Assembly: GCA_964389755.1 (NCBI GenBank)
Contig: CAYMEW010000002.1
Coordinates: forward strand, 112,903-176,902
Source of the DNA: JBBSUQ01 sp964389755
Lineage (GTDB): Bacteria; Bacteroidota; Bacteroidia; Flavobacteriales_D; Crocinitomicaceae
Direction of reading: 5' to 3'
Length of the DNA stretch: 64,000 bases
Numbering within the stretch: the first letter of the stretch is position 1; each line of letters starts with the position of its first letter. A program made the position numbers and the translations under genes. Below, one piece after another: positions 41,947-52,003 of the stretch. The notes beneath the pieces are model-generated. The model was given only the letters and a program-made list of their open reading frames with translations, made no database searches and was not told the origin of the DNA.

Positions 41947-43767
41947 TTAGCGTACAAGTGTGATAAACCCTGATTTGTCGTACTGCTCACCGTCCTTGCC
42001 CGTCGCCTGCAGCTTGTATACATAGGTTCCTGCGCTTGCGTCATTACCCGATGCATCCCTGCCATCCCAGTGGTCGGAAGGGTCGTTTGTTTCTTTCAGC
42101 AGATTTCCCCAGCGATTAAAAATAGCCAGGTAATACGATTCAAGGCTTTCGGTGTGTACTTCAAACAGGTCATTGACCTGGTCGCCGTTCGGAGAAAAAA
42201 CATTCGGAATCTCTACCGAAGAAAGATTGTCCGCAACTGCTATCGAAAGACTGAATGAATCCGTACAGCCGGTGGCGTTGGCAGCGATGAGCGTTACCGT
42301 ATAATTGCCCGGAACGGTATAGGTCATAGCCGGATTCACTTCGGCGGATGTCTCACCGTTTCCAAAGTCCCAACTAAAAGTGGCATTTTCCGGTGCGCTT
42401 TCATTATTGAATTGTACGTACAGCGGCGCGTTTCCGGAAGCGGGCAAAATGCTGAATAAAGCATCCACAGTTGCAATGGAAACGGTAACAGTGTCGGTTG
42501 CCATGCCGCAGGAATTGGTGACGCGCAATACGTATGTTCCGGGAGTGGAAACGTTTATGGAAGTATCTGTCGATCCGGTAGACCAAACGGGATTCGTTGA
42601 TCCTCCGGCAGACAGCGTGACGGATTCTCCTGAACAAAGTGTCGTCGGTCCGTCGGGAGTGATTTGCGCCACAGGGGCCGGCGAACCTGTAATCGTTTTT
42701 GAAGTACTGACGGTTCCGCAGGGCGTCTGGATACTCAGGCTGTAAGTTCCGGGCGTACTTATCGTGATCGAAGCACTCGTTTCACCGGTCGACCAAAGGT
42801 TTCCGGATGGCGAATTGGAAGTCAACTGGATCGAATCACCTTCACACAACGTGGCAGGACCCGAAATCGCCGGCAAAAATGCATCGAGTAGTGTAATGTT
42901 TAGTTCACTGGCCGGGCCGGTATTTCCGCAGGAATTGGAAGGCGAGACCATCAACGTGTAAGTTCCGGCAGGGGTTGTTCCCCAGTCCACTGTGATGCTG
43001 TCGGAATCCGTCCCGCCGTTTGGTGTGGTAAAACTGGCTCCCGCCGGAAGATTGGTCCAGGTATAACTGATCCCCGCTTCCTGTACTACGGAATAGATCT
43101 CCTGAGAACCGATACAAAGTGTATCCGTACCTGCAATGGCCGACGGTTGCGGAAGCGGCGTATTCAGGCCGGGAGTTGTCAGTGTCACGTCATCCAGGAA
43201 GAGTAATTCGTCCCGCCGGTTTGTAGTGACGCTCACAGTAAATGAGAACTGGCTCACACAGGCAGGAATATCCCAGCTGAACACATTAGACTGAATACTA
43301 AAAGCAGCATTTCCCGATCCGCTGACAATCGTCACAACGCCTTGCGAGACGCCATCGTGAAATGCCTCGAAGATGAGGTCCTCACCCGTGTCCCAACCCG
43401 TTCCGTTGCAGACCGGGAAGCGATTTCCCCAGTGAAAAGTGAGAGTACGTGTAAAGGCATTACTCCCGGAAATGTCGATTTGATCGAATGTAAAAGAGCG
43501 TGCTGTGGATGGACCGTTTCCGCTTCCGCCGGCAAAGCAACTTCCGCCACCTGTGTTTCCGCCGGCAACCAGTGATGCCGTACCGCTTACGATGTTCGGA
43601 GCGCTAAACGCCTCTGCGGGTGCTTCCGTTCCGGCTCCGCTGCTGGTGTATCCCCAGGAATCGCCCGATTCGGCTCCCTGGAATGCAATCACCGTCTGCG
43701 CATCTGATTGTTTCCAACAAAAGCAGGTGAGTACACAAATCAGCAGGTAAAAAAGAAAAATTTTCAT
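41947..43767 (-). CDS. Large secreted protein with PKD domain and type B T9SS domain
   Basis: The 606-residue protein has a signal peptide (to about 24, SDAQ), an N-terminal beta domain of about 190 residues, several Ig-like repeats (GPATLCEGDSIQLTSNSPSG and GPTTLCSGESVTLSAGGSTN are two of them), a PKD domain (FSWDFGNGETSAEVNPAMTY) and a C-terminal gliding-motility-type (CHU_C) domain: VEIPNVFSPNGDQVNDLFEV, FNRWGNLL, WDGRD and AGTYVYKL. That domain directs secretion by the type IX system. It is a likely adhesin or surface protein. Confidence 0.93.
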   Translation of the reverse strand: MKIFLFYLLICVLTCFCWKQSDAQTVIAFQGAESGDSWGYTSSGAGTEAPAEAFSAPNIVSGTASLVAGGNTGGGSCFAGGSGNGPSTARSFTFDQIDISGSNAFTRTLTFHWGNRFPVCNGTGWDTGEDLIFEAFHDGVSQGVVTIVSGSGNAAFSIQSNVFSWDIPACVSQFSFTVSVTTNRRDELLFLDDVTLTTPGLNTPLPQPSAIAGTDTLCIGSQEIYSVVQEAGISYTWTNLPAGASFTTPNGGTDSDSITVDWGTTPAGTYTLMVSPSNSCGNTGPASELNITLLDAFLPAISGPATLCEGDSIQLTSNSPSGNLWSTGETSASITISTPGTYSLSIQTPCGTVSTSKTITGSPAPVAQITPDGPTTLCSGESVTLSAGGSTNPVWSTGSTDTSINVSTPGTYVLRVTNSCGMATDTVTVSIATVDALFSILPASGNAPLYVQFNNESAPENATFSWDFGNGETSAEVNPAMTYTVPGNYTVTLIAANATGCTDSFSLSIAVADNLSSVEIPNVFSPNGDQVNDLFEVHTESLESYYLAIFNRWGNLLKETNDPSDHWDGRDASGNDASAGTYVYKLQATGKDGEQYDKSGFITLVR

Positions 43768-43906
43768 AATGCCCCGGTTTAATCTGGGACCGATGGAAAT
43801 AGTTCACCGGTTCCCTGTAAATTCGACATTGCAAAGGTACCGGGTGCTTCTTGCACTGCTGTTAAACGGATGTCATTTCTGTGTTAAACTGAATCCAGTG
43901 GCTGAT

Positions 43907-44263
43907 TCACTTCGTGCGAAAGTGATGGCGGAGATAAACTTTATAAGCTTCGCGCTGCAAAATGAGTTCTGTGAGGTGGCCGGTCAGGTCTTTGTCCGAA
44001 AGAGCCGCCATAAAGTGCTGCTCGGGAATATCGATCACATAGAGCAATTGCAATAGTTCACGTTCTCCTGACTGAAGGACTTCGGAAATTTTCTCGGATA
44101 AGCGGGCGCGTATCTCATCCGGTGCTGCGGGCGTTTCCCGAAAAGAATCCGGAAAGGTAAACAGGCACTTGGCAAAATCCTTTGCGATTTGCTGCTGCAC
44201 TTGAAGCGGTGTAATGCTTACCTGGCGGAGCGCGGCCTCACGATACGGGAACCGGTCTTTCAT
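43907..44263 (-). CDS. Small hypothetical protein downstream of the DUF72 gene
   Basis: The 118-residue protein starts MKDRFPYREAALRQV at 44263, one base after the DUF72 stop; the longer frame to 44422 lies inside that gene. It is mainly helical (EIRARLSEKISEVLQSGERE; LTGHLTELILQREAYKVYLR). The near-zero spacing implies coupled expression with DUF72. Function unknown. Confidence 0.65.
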   Translation of the reverse strand: MKDRFPYREAALRQVSITPLQVQQQIAKDFAKCLFTFPDSFRETPAAPDEIRARLSEKISEVLQSGERELLQLLYVIDIPEQHFMAALSDKDLTGHLTELILQREAYKVYLRHHFRTK

Positions 44264-44264
44264 A

Positions 44265-45215
44265 TCAGAATAATTCGGGACCCTTGTCAATGAGTTGCGG
44301 TTCATCCACCGAAAGTTCGCAGCGGACATTGACCTTTTGGATGAGGTATGCACACATCTCCGGGGAATAGCGTTCTTCCGGCTGGTGCATAAAAAAGTAA
44401 ATTTCCCGGATACCGTTTTCAATCCAGTGAGCGAGTCGCTCTACCCAGTCGTCCAGCCGTTCGATATCGGTCTTGTCCCCATTGTTGCCGACAAAGCGGA
44501 TGAAAGCAACCGGTGTGGTGAGTTCCATGTGCACACCCTCGCGCTTCCCAGAAGTATCCGTGATCACCGTTCCCGTTTTCTGTTCTTCTAAAAACGAAAA
44601 GAACGTTTTGCGGACGGTTTTGTCTGTAAACCAATCGGGGTGCCGTACTTCCACACACAGGTCGATGTCCTTCGGGAAATCGCGGATATAACTGAAAAGG
44701 GCATCCTGTTTTTGCGGACCGTACTTTTCACTGACCTGCAGGAAAACCGGGCCCAGGTGCTCGCCGAATGCGTGAATACCGCGCAAAAATCCATCGGTGA
44801 ACTCACGTGCGCGTTCACTCCCGAGGTCTGAATAGTGACTGATCGACTGCGGAACTTTCGGGCAGAATTTAAAATCCCTGTCCGCCGCTTTGGCATCCCA
44901 TTTTGCAATGCTTTCGGGTGGATAGATCTTATAATGCGTGGCATTCAATTCAATGCTGTTAAAATGCCGGACATATTCCTGCAAAAAGTCGCGTTCTTTT
45001 GTTCCGGCGGGATACAACTTACCAATCCAGTCGGGTCGGCCCCACTTTGCGCAGCCAATGTACACTTTCAGATCCGGGTTGCGGCTCCCGGTGAATTGCT
45101 TCTGAGTGAATGAGCCGTCCGGTGGCAGTTTAAAATCGATCTTTCCCAGTTCCGAAGAGTCTACTTTTCCGTATTGCATTGCTTTGGCTTTGAACAGGTT
45201 CTTCCTGTCTGTCAA
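44265..45215 (-). CDS. DUF72 (YecE-like) protein
   Basis: The 316-residue protein shows the DUF72 TIM-barrel features: VYIGCAKWGRPDWIGKLYP near residue 51, FNSIELNATHYKIYPPES near 85, FKFCPKVPQSISHY near 115, GPVFLQVSEKYGP near 155, a HPDWF segment and AFIRFVGNN near 237. Translation may start at the second Met (MQYGKVDSS). The family's role is unknown, with suggested links to nucleic acid metabolism. A small gene follows directly. Confidence 0.93.
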   Translation of the reverse strand: MTDRKNLFKAKAMQYGKVDSSELGKIDFKLPPDGSFTQKQFTGSRNPDLKVYIGCAKWGRPDWIGKLYPAGTKERDFLQEYVRHFNSIELNATHYKIYPPESIAKWDAKAADRDFKFCPKVPQSISHYSDLGSERAREFTDGFLRGIHAFGEHLGPVFLQVSEKYGPQKQDALFSYIRDFPKDIDLCVEVRHPDWFTDKTVRKTFFSFLEEQKTGTVITDTSGKREGVHMELTTPVAFIRFVGNNGDKTDIERLDDWVERLAHWIENGIREIYFFMHQPEERYSPEMCAYLIQKVNVRCELSVDEPQLIDKGPELF

Positions 45216-45248
45216 AAATAAAAAAGCTGCACCAATCCGGCGCAGCTT
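45214..45248 (-). terminator. Rho-independent terminator of the T9SS gene at 45273
   Basis: On the minus strand a 7-bp stem AAGCTGC (45248-45242) / GCAGCTT (45230-45224) is followed by a run of T broken by one A (45223-45214). It begins 25 bases after the stop codon of the gene ending at 45273. Confidence 0.85.
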
Positions 45249-45272
45249 CTTTGAACGATTATATTAATTTAA

Positions 45273-46853
45273 CTATTCTTTGATGAACTTTCCGGCTTCG
45301 CTATTTTGACCGCGGGAAACGAAGAGAACAGTATAGCTTCCGGGTTTCAGCTTCGAGGTATCCAGCTTGATCACGCGTGCGGAGTTGCCATCTGTTTTTT
45401 GTTGCAAAACAACTTCTCCGTTCATTCCGATCACTTTCAATTCCGAAACTTCAAGTTCTTCCGGCAATTTAACATTCAATTCGTTAGAAACAGGGTTCGG
45501 GAACAGGTTGCTGTTTTCTGACATGCGGGAAGATGCACAAACGGATTTCTTATAAATAACTTCCGGTGGGCATGCCCCATTTTCATATTGATGGGTATAA
45601 ACAATCACAAAGGCCATGGCATTCGGCATATTCGAAACACTGATCGATTGTTGGTTGCCATAGGTAAACAAGGGTGTGCCCGTAGTCGTATAATCGCCAT
45701 AGTTCAGATTAGCCGCCTGATAAATTTCCCACGAACGTACAATTGATGGATTGGTCCCGTTCGAAGTTACTGTAAAGTCGTGTGTGTTCGGGCCGTCTCC
45801 ACAGGAAGATTGCAAAGTGAGACTGTCCTCCTCCGAAATATCATAAACCACAACAGTGTGTGTCAGCGTTTGTGTAACGCAGTTGCAGGTCCAGGTAAAT
45901 GTAATCGTATAGGTGCCCGGTTGTCCCCAGTCGGAAACAGTGAGCTCGTATCCGTTCGATGTGGTTTCTGTGTATACGGGCCCTGCAGGCGACACTGTCC
46001 AGGTTGGATTCAGCACATGTGTTCCGCTGACGCCGGCCGTAAAAGTGGCCGGAGAGGAAGCTCCGTCGCAAATAAACAGTGGTCCTGCGATTCCACTCGG
46101 GCTGCAACAGGTATTTTGTGTGACAGTAACGGCATAATTATCCAGGAAACCATTTTGATCAGTAACGAAATTTCCGTTTCCATTTGCAATGTAAAGTTCG
46201 TTCATGTCTGCAATCGGATTGATCGTAATGTATTCTTCCCGTTCGAGTGAAGTGTTGTCGTATATCATAGCCGCCTCCAGGTAAACACCAAAAAGAACGG
46301 TATTTTCGCACACCTTTTCGAGGCGGATATAATAGGTTCGGTTCGTACCGAGTTGTAGCGGCTGGCTGAATGGGGTGACGACCGCGCTTGTCCCGACGCG
46401 GTTTACGAGCATGGGCTCTCTTCCATTAAGTGTCACACCTAATAAATCAAGGTTTTGATGGCCTCCCGCTTGTCCCTGCGGAAACAAACCATGTCGCCAC
46501 GGATGAGGATCACTCGCCGGCAGAGCATTCGGAGTAAGTAGCAAAGGAAAGAACGTAGAGCTGTTCGGACCTGTCAAGGTGATTTCGAACGAAACGGAAA
46601 ACTGATCCTGTAGTGTCGTCGGAAGTGTACGATGGAGAATATTATAGCCCGTGCCTGTTTCTACATTAAATTCCACATTGTTACTTCCGGAATTGTAAAA
46701 CACACCTTGCCCGGAACCCTGCGTGTTGTTGTTGTGAATAGAAGTCCATCCGGTTTGAAGCGGATCCTGCGTAAAATCATAAAGTGCAACTTGTTGAGCA
46801 CGAACTTGAAAGGCGGCACATAAGAGTGCGCCAAAGAAATAAATTTTCTTCAT
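45273..46853 (-). CDS. Secreted T9SS-sorted protein
   Basis: The 526-residue protein has a signal peptide (QVRAQ, about residue 20) and a lectin- or laminin-like beta-sandwich N-terminal domain (about 25-250, for example TGYNILHRTLPTTLQDQFSV and LGTNRTYYIRLEKV). A PKD/Ig-like region (SGTHVLNPTWTVSPAGPVYT) comes next. It ends with a type A sorting domain: NLFPNPVSNELNVKLPEELE, VIGMNGEVVLQ, and KPGSYTVLFVSRGQ. It is probably a surface or released protein, perhaps carbohydrate-binding; substrate unknown. Confidence 0.88.
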   Translation of the reverse strand: MKKIYFFGALLCAAFQVRAQQVALYDFTQDPLQTGWTSIHNNNTQGSGQGVFYNSGSNNVEFNVETGTGYNILHRTLPTTLQDQFSVSFEITLTGPNSSTFFPLLLTPNALPASDPHPWRHGLFPQGQAGGHQNLDLLGVTLNGREPMLVNRVGTSAVVTPFSQPLQLGTNRTYYIRLEKVCENTVLFGVYLEAAMIYDNTSLEREEYITINPIADMNELYIANGNGNFVTDQNGFLDNYAVTVTQNTCCSPSGIAGPLFICDGASSPATFTAGVSGTHVLNPTWTVSPAGPVYTETTSNGYELTVSDWGQPGTYTITFTWTCNCVTQTLTHTVVVYDISEEDSLTLQSSCGDGPNTHDFTVTSNGTNPSIVRSWEIYQAANLNYGDYTTTGTPLFTYGNQQSISVSNMPNAMAFVIVYTHQYENGACPPEVIYKKSVCASSRMSENSNLFPNPVSNELNVKLPEELEVSELKVIGMNGEVVLQQKTDGNSARVIKLDTSKLKPGSYTVLFVSRGQNSEAGKFIKE

Positions 46854-46940
46854 TGGTAATTAGATTATGAAAGTTAATTAGTGCAATGTACTTCAAACAG
46901 AACAAATAACCATGAAGAAAATTGGATTTTTTTAAGAATA

Positions 46941-48995
46941 TCAACGAATTTCACCGCCGGCACCGAATTCTTTCTCCGGAACTACAAAACTGAGTTCACC
47001 GGCTTCGTTTTCTGCCATCAGGATCATTCCCTGAGATTCGATACCGCGGATCTTACGCGGTGCGAGGTTCAGGAGTACTGAAACTGTTTTCCCGATCACG
47101 TCTTCCGGTTTATAATGTTCGGCAATCCCCGAAACGATCGTGCGTATGTCGACACCGGTATCAACCAGCAGTTTCAGTAACTTATCTGCTTTTTCCACTT
47201 TTTCCGCCTCCAGGATCCTGCCCAGGCGAATGTCCATTTTTGTAAAGTCGTCGAATGTAATCATTTCTTTTTGAGGATTGTGAACGGTTGTTTCCGGCTG
47301 ACCTGCCTGCAACAGTGCCATTTCAGATTCTACAAATTCATCGTCGATCTTGGTAAACAGGATCTCGGGTTTTAAGACGCGATGCCCGGCTGCAAGCAGG
47401 TCCGGTTTCCCGGCAGCGGTCCAGTCGTGTTGTTCGATCTGCAGGAACTCAGCCAGTTTTCGAGCCGTTGCGGGCAGGAAGGGTTGCAGTACGACCGACA
47501 GGTTCGCAGTGATCTGAAGGGCGATGTTCATAATCGTTTTTACCCGTTCGGGATCGGTTTTCACCAGTTTCCAGGGCTCGTGATCGGCGAGGTATTTGTT
47601 GCCCAGGCGCGCGAGATTCATCGCTTCTGCCTGTGCTTCACGCATACGGTACGCATACACCAGTTTTTCGATCCGTTTCGGGATATCGTTCATTTCGGCA
47701 AGTACCTGTTTATCCTGATCGCTGTATTCACCTGCAGTGGGAACTTCTCCCTCGTAATATTTTTGGGTGAGTACAAGTGCGCGGTTTACAAAGTTTCCGA
47801 GGATATCGGCCAATTCGCTGTTGATGCGTGTCTGGTATTCTTTCCAGGTAAATTCGGCGTCTTTTGTTTCCGGAGCGATGGAAGTGAGCACATATTTCAG
47901 CTCATCTTCGCGGCCGGGGTGCCTTTCGAGATATTCATGCAGCCACACCGCCCAGTTGCGGGAAGTACTGAACTTATCGCCTTCGAGGTTCAGGAATTCG
48001 TAAGCCGGGACGTTATCCGGAAGTATGAGTCCTTCGTGATCGTGAAGCAGGATCGGGAAAATGATCGCATGGAAAACGATGTTGTCCTTGCCGATGAAGT
48101 GCACAAGTTTCCGGTCGCCGGTCCAGTAATCTTTCCAGTCTTTGCCCTGATCGAGCGCCCACTGTTTGGTAGCCGAAATGTACCCGATCGGTGCGTCGAG
48201 CCACACGTAGAGTACTTTTCCTTCGGCATCGGGAAGCGGCACTTTCACACCCCAGTCGAGGTCGCGGGTCATGGCGCGTGGTTTGAGTCCGCCGTCAATC
48301 CAGGACATGCACTGACCGATCACCTGGTTCCGCCACTTTTTCGGATCATGTTGTTGCTCGCCGTCGAGTATTCCTTCTTTGATCCACTGACGCAGCCATT
48401 CTTCGTGACGATCCATTGGCAAATACCAGTGTGCGGTTTTCCGTTTAACGGGAGTCTTTCCACTGAGTGAAGATACCGGATTCTTCAGTTCGTCCGGGCT
48501 GAGTGCCGTACCACATTTCTCGCACTGATCGCCATAGGCATTCGGGTTTCCACAGTTCGGACATTCCCCCGTGATGTAACGATCGGCAAGGAATTGCTGA
48601 TATTCCTCATCGTAAAACTGTTCGGAGGTTTCTTCGATGAACTTTCCTTTTTCATAAAGCACTTTGAAAAAATCCTGGCTTGTCTGGTGATGCAGTTCGG
48701 AAGAAGTCCGGTGATAGATGTCGAACGAGATCCCGAAGTCACGGAAAGACTGCCCGATAATCGCATTGTACTTATCGACGATCTCCTGGGGGGAAATTCC
48801 TTCTTTCTTGGCACGCAGCGTAATAGCTGCCCCGTGTTCGTCACTTCCGCATACGAAGAGGACGTCGTGTCCTTTCATACGCAGGAAGCGTACGAAGATG
48901 TCTGCGGGAAGATAAACACCCGCCACATGGCCGAGGTGAAGGGGGCCGTTTGCATAGGGAAGTGCTGCTGTAACTGTAAACCTGGACTGGCTCAT
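46941..48995 (-). CDS. metG: Methionyl-tRNA synthetase
   Basis: The 684-residue enzyme has the class I HIGH motif as HLGH at residues 20-23 (YANGPLHLGHVAG), a zinc knuckle CPNCGNPNAYGDQCEKCG near 143-160, and the KMSKS loop in the form KFSTS near 347. The anticodon-binding helices follow, and a C-terminal tRNA-binding OB fold (MDIRLGRILEAEKVEKADKL) starts near 580. It charges tRNA-Met. Both domains are complete and the length is normal for the Bacteroidota form. Confidence 0.98.
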   Translation of the reverse strand: MSQSRFTVTAALPYANGPLHLGHVAGVYLPADIFVRFLRMKGHDVLFVCGSDEHGAAITLRAKKEGISPQEIVDKYNAIIGQSFRDFGISFDIYHRTSSELHHQTSQDFFKVLYEKGKFIEETSEQFYDEEYQQFLADRYITGECPNCGNPNAYGDQCEKCGTALSPDELKNPVSSLSGKTPVKRKTAHWYLPMDRHEEWLRQWIKEGILDGEQQHDPKKWRNQVIGQCMSWIDGGLKPRAMTRDLDWGVKVPLPDAEGKVLYVWLDAPIGYISATKQWALDQGKDWKDYWTGDRKLVHFIGKDNIVFHAIIFPILLHDHEGLILPDNVPAYEFLNLEGDKFSTSRNWAVWLHEYLERHPGREDELKYVLTSIAPETKDAEFTWKEYQTRINSELADILGNFVNRALVLTQKYYEGEVPTAGEYSDQDKQVLAEMNDIPKRIEKLVYAYRMREAQAEAMNLARLGNKYLADHEPWKLVKTDPERVKTIMNIALQITANLSVVLQPFLPATARKLAEFLQIEQHDWTAAGKPDLLAAGHRVLKPEILFTKIDDEFVESEMALLQAGQPETTVHNPQKEMITFDDFTKMDIRLGRILEAEKVEKADKLLKLLVDTGVDIRTIVSGIAEHYKPEDVIGKTVSVLLNLAPRKIRGIESQGMILMAENEAGELSFVVPEKEFGAGGEIR

Positions 48996-49052
48996 AATTT
49001 CGTTCTGAACTTAAAGGCACAAAAGTAATAAACTATGGCCAGCATTCCGTTC

Positions 49053-49727
49053 TTAGTCCGTGATCATCACGGAAAAAGTCAGTGCTTCGTTTACGTCTTT
49101 CCGGAAGAGCACAATGCGGTAAGGAACGGAGGGCTGAAAGCTAAAGGACGTTTGTGTCTGGGTCAGTGTATTCCGGTAAACGCATTTACCTGTTATATCA
49201 AAGATTTCCAGTTCGCCCTGCAGGTAATCTTCGGGGACACGAATCCCTCCGGAGGTGACCGCAGGATATTCCGTTCCCGGTTCTTCCAGGCCGAGCGGGG
49301 CGTCGGTAATAATGAAATGATAGGTGATCGTGATTGTATCGGAGGGAGCATCCGGGTCGTAGAGGTCGACATGTACGGAGCCGGTTCCGGGTGTATTGTT
49401 CAGGGAAGCGCCGATGATGAGTTTCTGCGGAAAGCTGCCTGTTTGCGGAAAACTGAAATCGGCACTGTCGCCGTCGTGAATGGTCGGATGATAGTTGTCC
49501 TGATCGTCGAAACTGATGTTCCAGGCGGCGGGGATGTTCTCAAAATGGCATTTCCAGCGTAGCGAGGTATCGGCATTGAAATCGTTGTAAATCTCAATGT
49601 ACCAGTGTGCCGGCGACTGCCCGGTATTTTTGATAAGCGTGGTGCTGTCCGGGTCCACGTGAAAGTTCTGCGAGAGAGCCGTACTTATGAAAAGGAAGGA
49701 CACGAACAGGGAAAAAAGTGTTTTCAT
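49053..49727 (-). CDS. Small secreted protein with T9SS-like C-terminus
   Basis: The 224-residue protein has a signal peptide (FISTALSQ), a beta domain with NTGQSPAHWYIEIYNDFNAD and an Ig-like strand pattern, and a C-terminal part (ELEIFDITGKCVYRNTLTQT followed by a final strand) that resembles the last strands of a type A sorting domain. It is shorter than most T9SS cargo. Function unknown. Confidence 0.75.
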   Translation of the reverse strand: MKTLFSLFVSFLFISTALSQNFHVDPDSTTLIKNTGQSPAHWYIEIYNDFNADTSLRWKCHFENIPAAWNISFDDQDNYHPTIHDGDSADFSFPQTGSFPQKLIIGASLNNTPGTGSVHVDLYDPDAPSDTITITYHFIITDAPLGLEEPGTEYPAVTSGGIRVPEDYLQGELEIFDITGKCVYRNTLTQTQTSFSFQPSVPYRIVLFRKDVNEALTFSVMITD

Positions 49728-49800
49728 AAGCGCAAAATAGCGGATTTGTTCCGAAAAGCAGCGCTAAAATAGCTTGTCGGCAGCATTCCTAAAAACGAAA

Positions 49801-49825
49801 CTGCCCGTCAGAATCGGACGGGCAG
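49801..49825 (-). terminator. Strong hairpin terminator, possibly bidirectional
   Basis: CTGCCCGTC (49801-49809) and GACGGGCAG (49817-49825) form a perfect 9-bp stem with a 7-base loop, 21 bases after the stop of the gene at 49847. The minus-strand side continues with TTTCGTTTTT, and the plus-strand side with CTTTTTT, so it could stop transcription either way. Confidence 0.88.
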
Positions 49826-49846
49826 CTTTTTTAAAAGTTGTTGAAT

Positions 49847-51913
49847 CTAGTGTTTCACAAAGCGTCCGCTTATCGCGGGATGTCCGTCGGATGTGAGCGT
49901 GAAGAAGTACAGTCCGTTCTCCCAGCCAGCGACATCGATAGTCGTTTCCGAACCGTTCAACTGAATCGTTCCGATTTGTTTTCCAGCGGTATTGCTTAGG
50001 ACGAGTGTGCCGCTTAGCGGTGTTGCAAAGGTCACGGTCGTAGTTGCCGGATTGGGGTAAACCACCATTTGTCCGTTAGCCGCTTCCGTAAGTCCGGCAG
50101 TTGAGAGGATGTCGTAACAGGCATCGCTTGTACACCCGTTGTTATCGCTTACTTCCACGCAGTATTGCCCCGGTGTTCCCACGATGCTGTTTTGCGTGGA
50201 ATTATTGTCCCAAAGGAAGTTGTACGGTGCACTTCCGCCACTCACGTTCAGCGTGATCGTCCCGTTACAGGAAGCGCATGCAGCCGGTGAGATCGTTTCA
50301 CTTATCACGATTGCTGCCGGTTCCGTGAGGGTGAAATCTTCGGAAAGTGTACACCCGTTTGCATCGCTGACGCTTACTTCATAGTTTCCTGCGGACAGCC
50401 CCGAAAGCGTGTTGCCCGTTTCCGTGCTTCCTGTCCATGCGTATGTGTAGCCGGCTGTTCCTCCGGAAACGGAAACGCTTACCTGTCCGTCTGTTCCGCC
50501 ATGACAATTGATGTTCAAAATGTTATCGGTAATAGAGAGCGCAGCGGGTTCCAATACATCATAGGTATTAAGCGTTGCGCAACCGTTATCATCAGTTACT
50601 GTGACCTCGTAAGATCCTGCCCCGATCCCGGAAAGCGTATTCCCAGTTTCAGAATAGCCCGTCCACACATAGCTCATGTTCCCGGTTCCGCCCGAAACAT
50701 TCAGAGAAATGCTTCCATCCGTGTTTCCGTTGCAAAGTGCGTTTTCCACGGATTCCGTTACTACAATCGGCTGGATGCTGTTGATGGTAAAGGAAGAATC
50801 GCTTACGCAGCCGTTATTATCGCTAATTGTTACAGCATAGTTTCCTGCGACGAGCCCGGCCAGGTCTTCCGAGTTTGCATTATTCGACCAGTCAAAGATG
50901 AGCGGAGCAGTTCCTCCCGTAGTGGTGAGGTCAATCTCCCCCGGATCTCCGGCACAAAGCGGTTGCGTTACGTTTGCCGACAGGCTGATCCCGGTGAAAA
51001 CCGAAACAGAGGTGGTGTCGAGCCCATTCACGACCGGGTCGCTTGACCGGATGCGCAGTTTGTAGTTCCCGTTGGCAGTGCCTGCCGGCAGGAATGCGTC
51101 GATTGTTCCGGCGTTCGCATTTGAACTGATTGAAGCGATTGAGAGCGGACTTGAGAAACTGCCCGTATTGTCGGAAAGTTCTAGCGTGTAAGCGTTCCCT
51201 GCGTTAAATGTCCCGGTGGAAGTGAAAAAGACATGTATGCTGTCTCCGGCGGTTCCTGTAACGCAAAGCGGCTCATTGCCGGTTATTCCCACGGCGCTGA
51301 TCGATTCGGTAGCCGGCGGTACGGCGGATGAACCGTAGACATGCGTTCCGTTTTGAATGCCGAGTGCTCCGAAAAAGGGGTGCGTTGCTCCCCAGGCCAC
51401 GAGCCGGAAGACAATACTGTCAGTGGGCCCTGCGGTGAGACTGGCCGGTGGTATTACGGAGAAGGTCGTGAGTGCACTCGTTCCCGGCGGAATGACCGCG
51501 TGTGCCGAACCGATGTCCGTGAATACATAGCCTGTAGCGGGACTTTTGTACTGGATCATGCAGTTTGACGGCCCCGTGTTGTTCCGTTTGAGTACGAATT
51601 TCAGACTATCCACTGTAACGGTAGTGGCATTGTCGGCCGCCACGCGGAATGTGTAGTACTGGTTTGCGGATACGGCGGAGGCTTTGTCCGAACTGGCCCA
51701 ACTGAGCGCCATCACTCCGTTCGGATCGGAGGAATCGTTGTTCCCGCTGCCTTTTTTAATTTGTGAGAAAAGCAGGCCGGGAGCTGCGGGCATGGTTCCG
51801 AACTGCAAAACGGAGGTATTCCAGGCATCGTAGACATCCGGACTGAAAGGCTGCTGTGCATGGAGGAGTGTACCTGAGAGTACGCTTGCGACGAGTATAA
51901 AAATGGATCGCAT
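49847..51913 (-). CDS. Secreted protein with SprB-like repeats and T9SS domain
   Basis: The 688-residue protein has a signal peptide (GTLLHAQ), an N-terminal beta domain of about 190 residues and a series of SprB-like repeats with the recurring pattern LC-GN-DG-I-L-VSGGT...Y-W-(S/T)G...L-GL-AG-Y-VTV-D-NGC (at least four, about residues 310-590). The last 75 residues (VVYPNPATTTVTFATPLSGT and the YFFTLTSDGHPAISGRFVKH end) form a type A sorting domain. SprB-type repeats occur in gliding adhesins, so it is probably a surface adhesin. Confidence 0.92.
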   Translation of the reverse strand: MRSIFILVASVLSGTLLHAQQPFSPDVYDAWNTSVLQFGTMPAAPGLLFSQIKKGSGNNDSSDPNGVMALSWASSDKASAVSANQYYTFRVAADNATTVTVDSLKFVLKRNNTGPSNCMIQYKSPATGYVFTDIGSAHAVIPPGTSALTTFSVIPPASLTAGPTDSIVFRLVAWGATHPFFGALGIQNGTHVYGSSAVPPATESISAVGITGNEPLCVTGTAGDSIHVFFTSTGTFNAGNAYTLELSDNTGSFSSPLSIASISSNANAGTIDAFLPAGTANGNYKLRIRSSDPVVNGLDTTSVSVFTGISLSANVTQPLCAGDPGEIDLTTTGGTAPLIFDWSNNANSEDLAGLVAGNYAVTISDNNGCVSDSSFTINSIQPIVVTESVENALCNGNTDGSISLNVSGGTGNMSYVWTGYSETGNTLSGIGAGSYEVTVTDDNGCATLNTYDVLEPAALSITDNILNINCHGGTDGQVSVSVSGGTAGYTYAWTGSTETGNTLSGLSAGNYEVSVSDANGCTLSEDFTLTEPAAIVISETISPAACASCNGTITLNVSGGSAPYNFLWDNNSTQNSIVGTPGQYCVEVSDNNGCTSDACYDILSTAGLTEAANGQMVVYPNPATTTVTFATPLSGTLVLSNTAGKQIGTIQLNGSETTIDVAGWENGLYFFTLTSDGHPAISGRFVKH

Positions 51914-51944
51914 ATTATTGATTTTAAGGTTACTTTTTAAAACA

Positions 51945-51980
51945 GCCGAAAGAGCCCTGTTTACACAGAGCCCTTCCGGC
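51945..51980 (-). terminator. Long-stem terminator of the gene at 52004
   Basis: Bases 51980-51966 pair with 51959-51945 over 15 bp (including three G-T pairs) around a 6-base loop, followed on the minus strand by TGTTTTAAAAAG. It begins 23 bases after the stop codon at 52004. Confidence 0.82.
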
Positions 51981-52003
51981 CTTGATCTGCTATTGATCTT
52001 TGT

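Noticed and set aside
47382..48470. Plus-strand open frame of 362 codons
   Set aside because: It is the antisense shadow of metG, whose motifs are unmistakable; its composition is that of a reverse reading.
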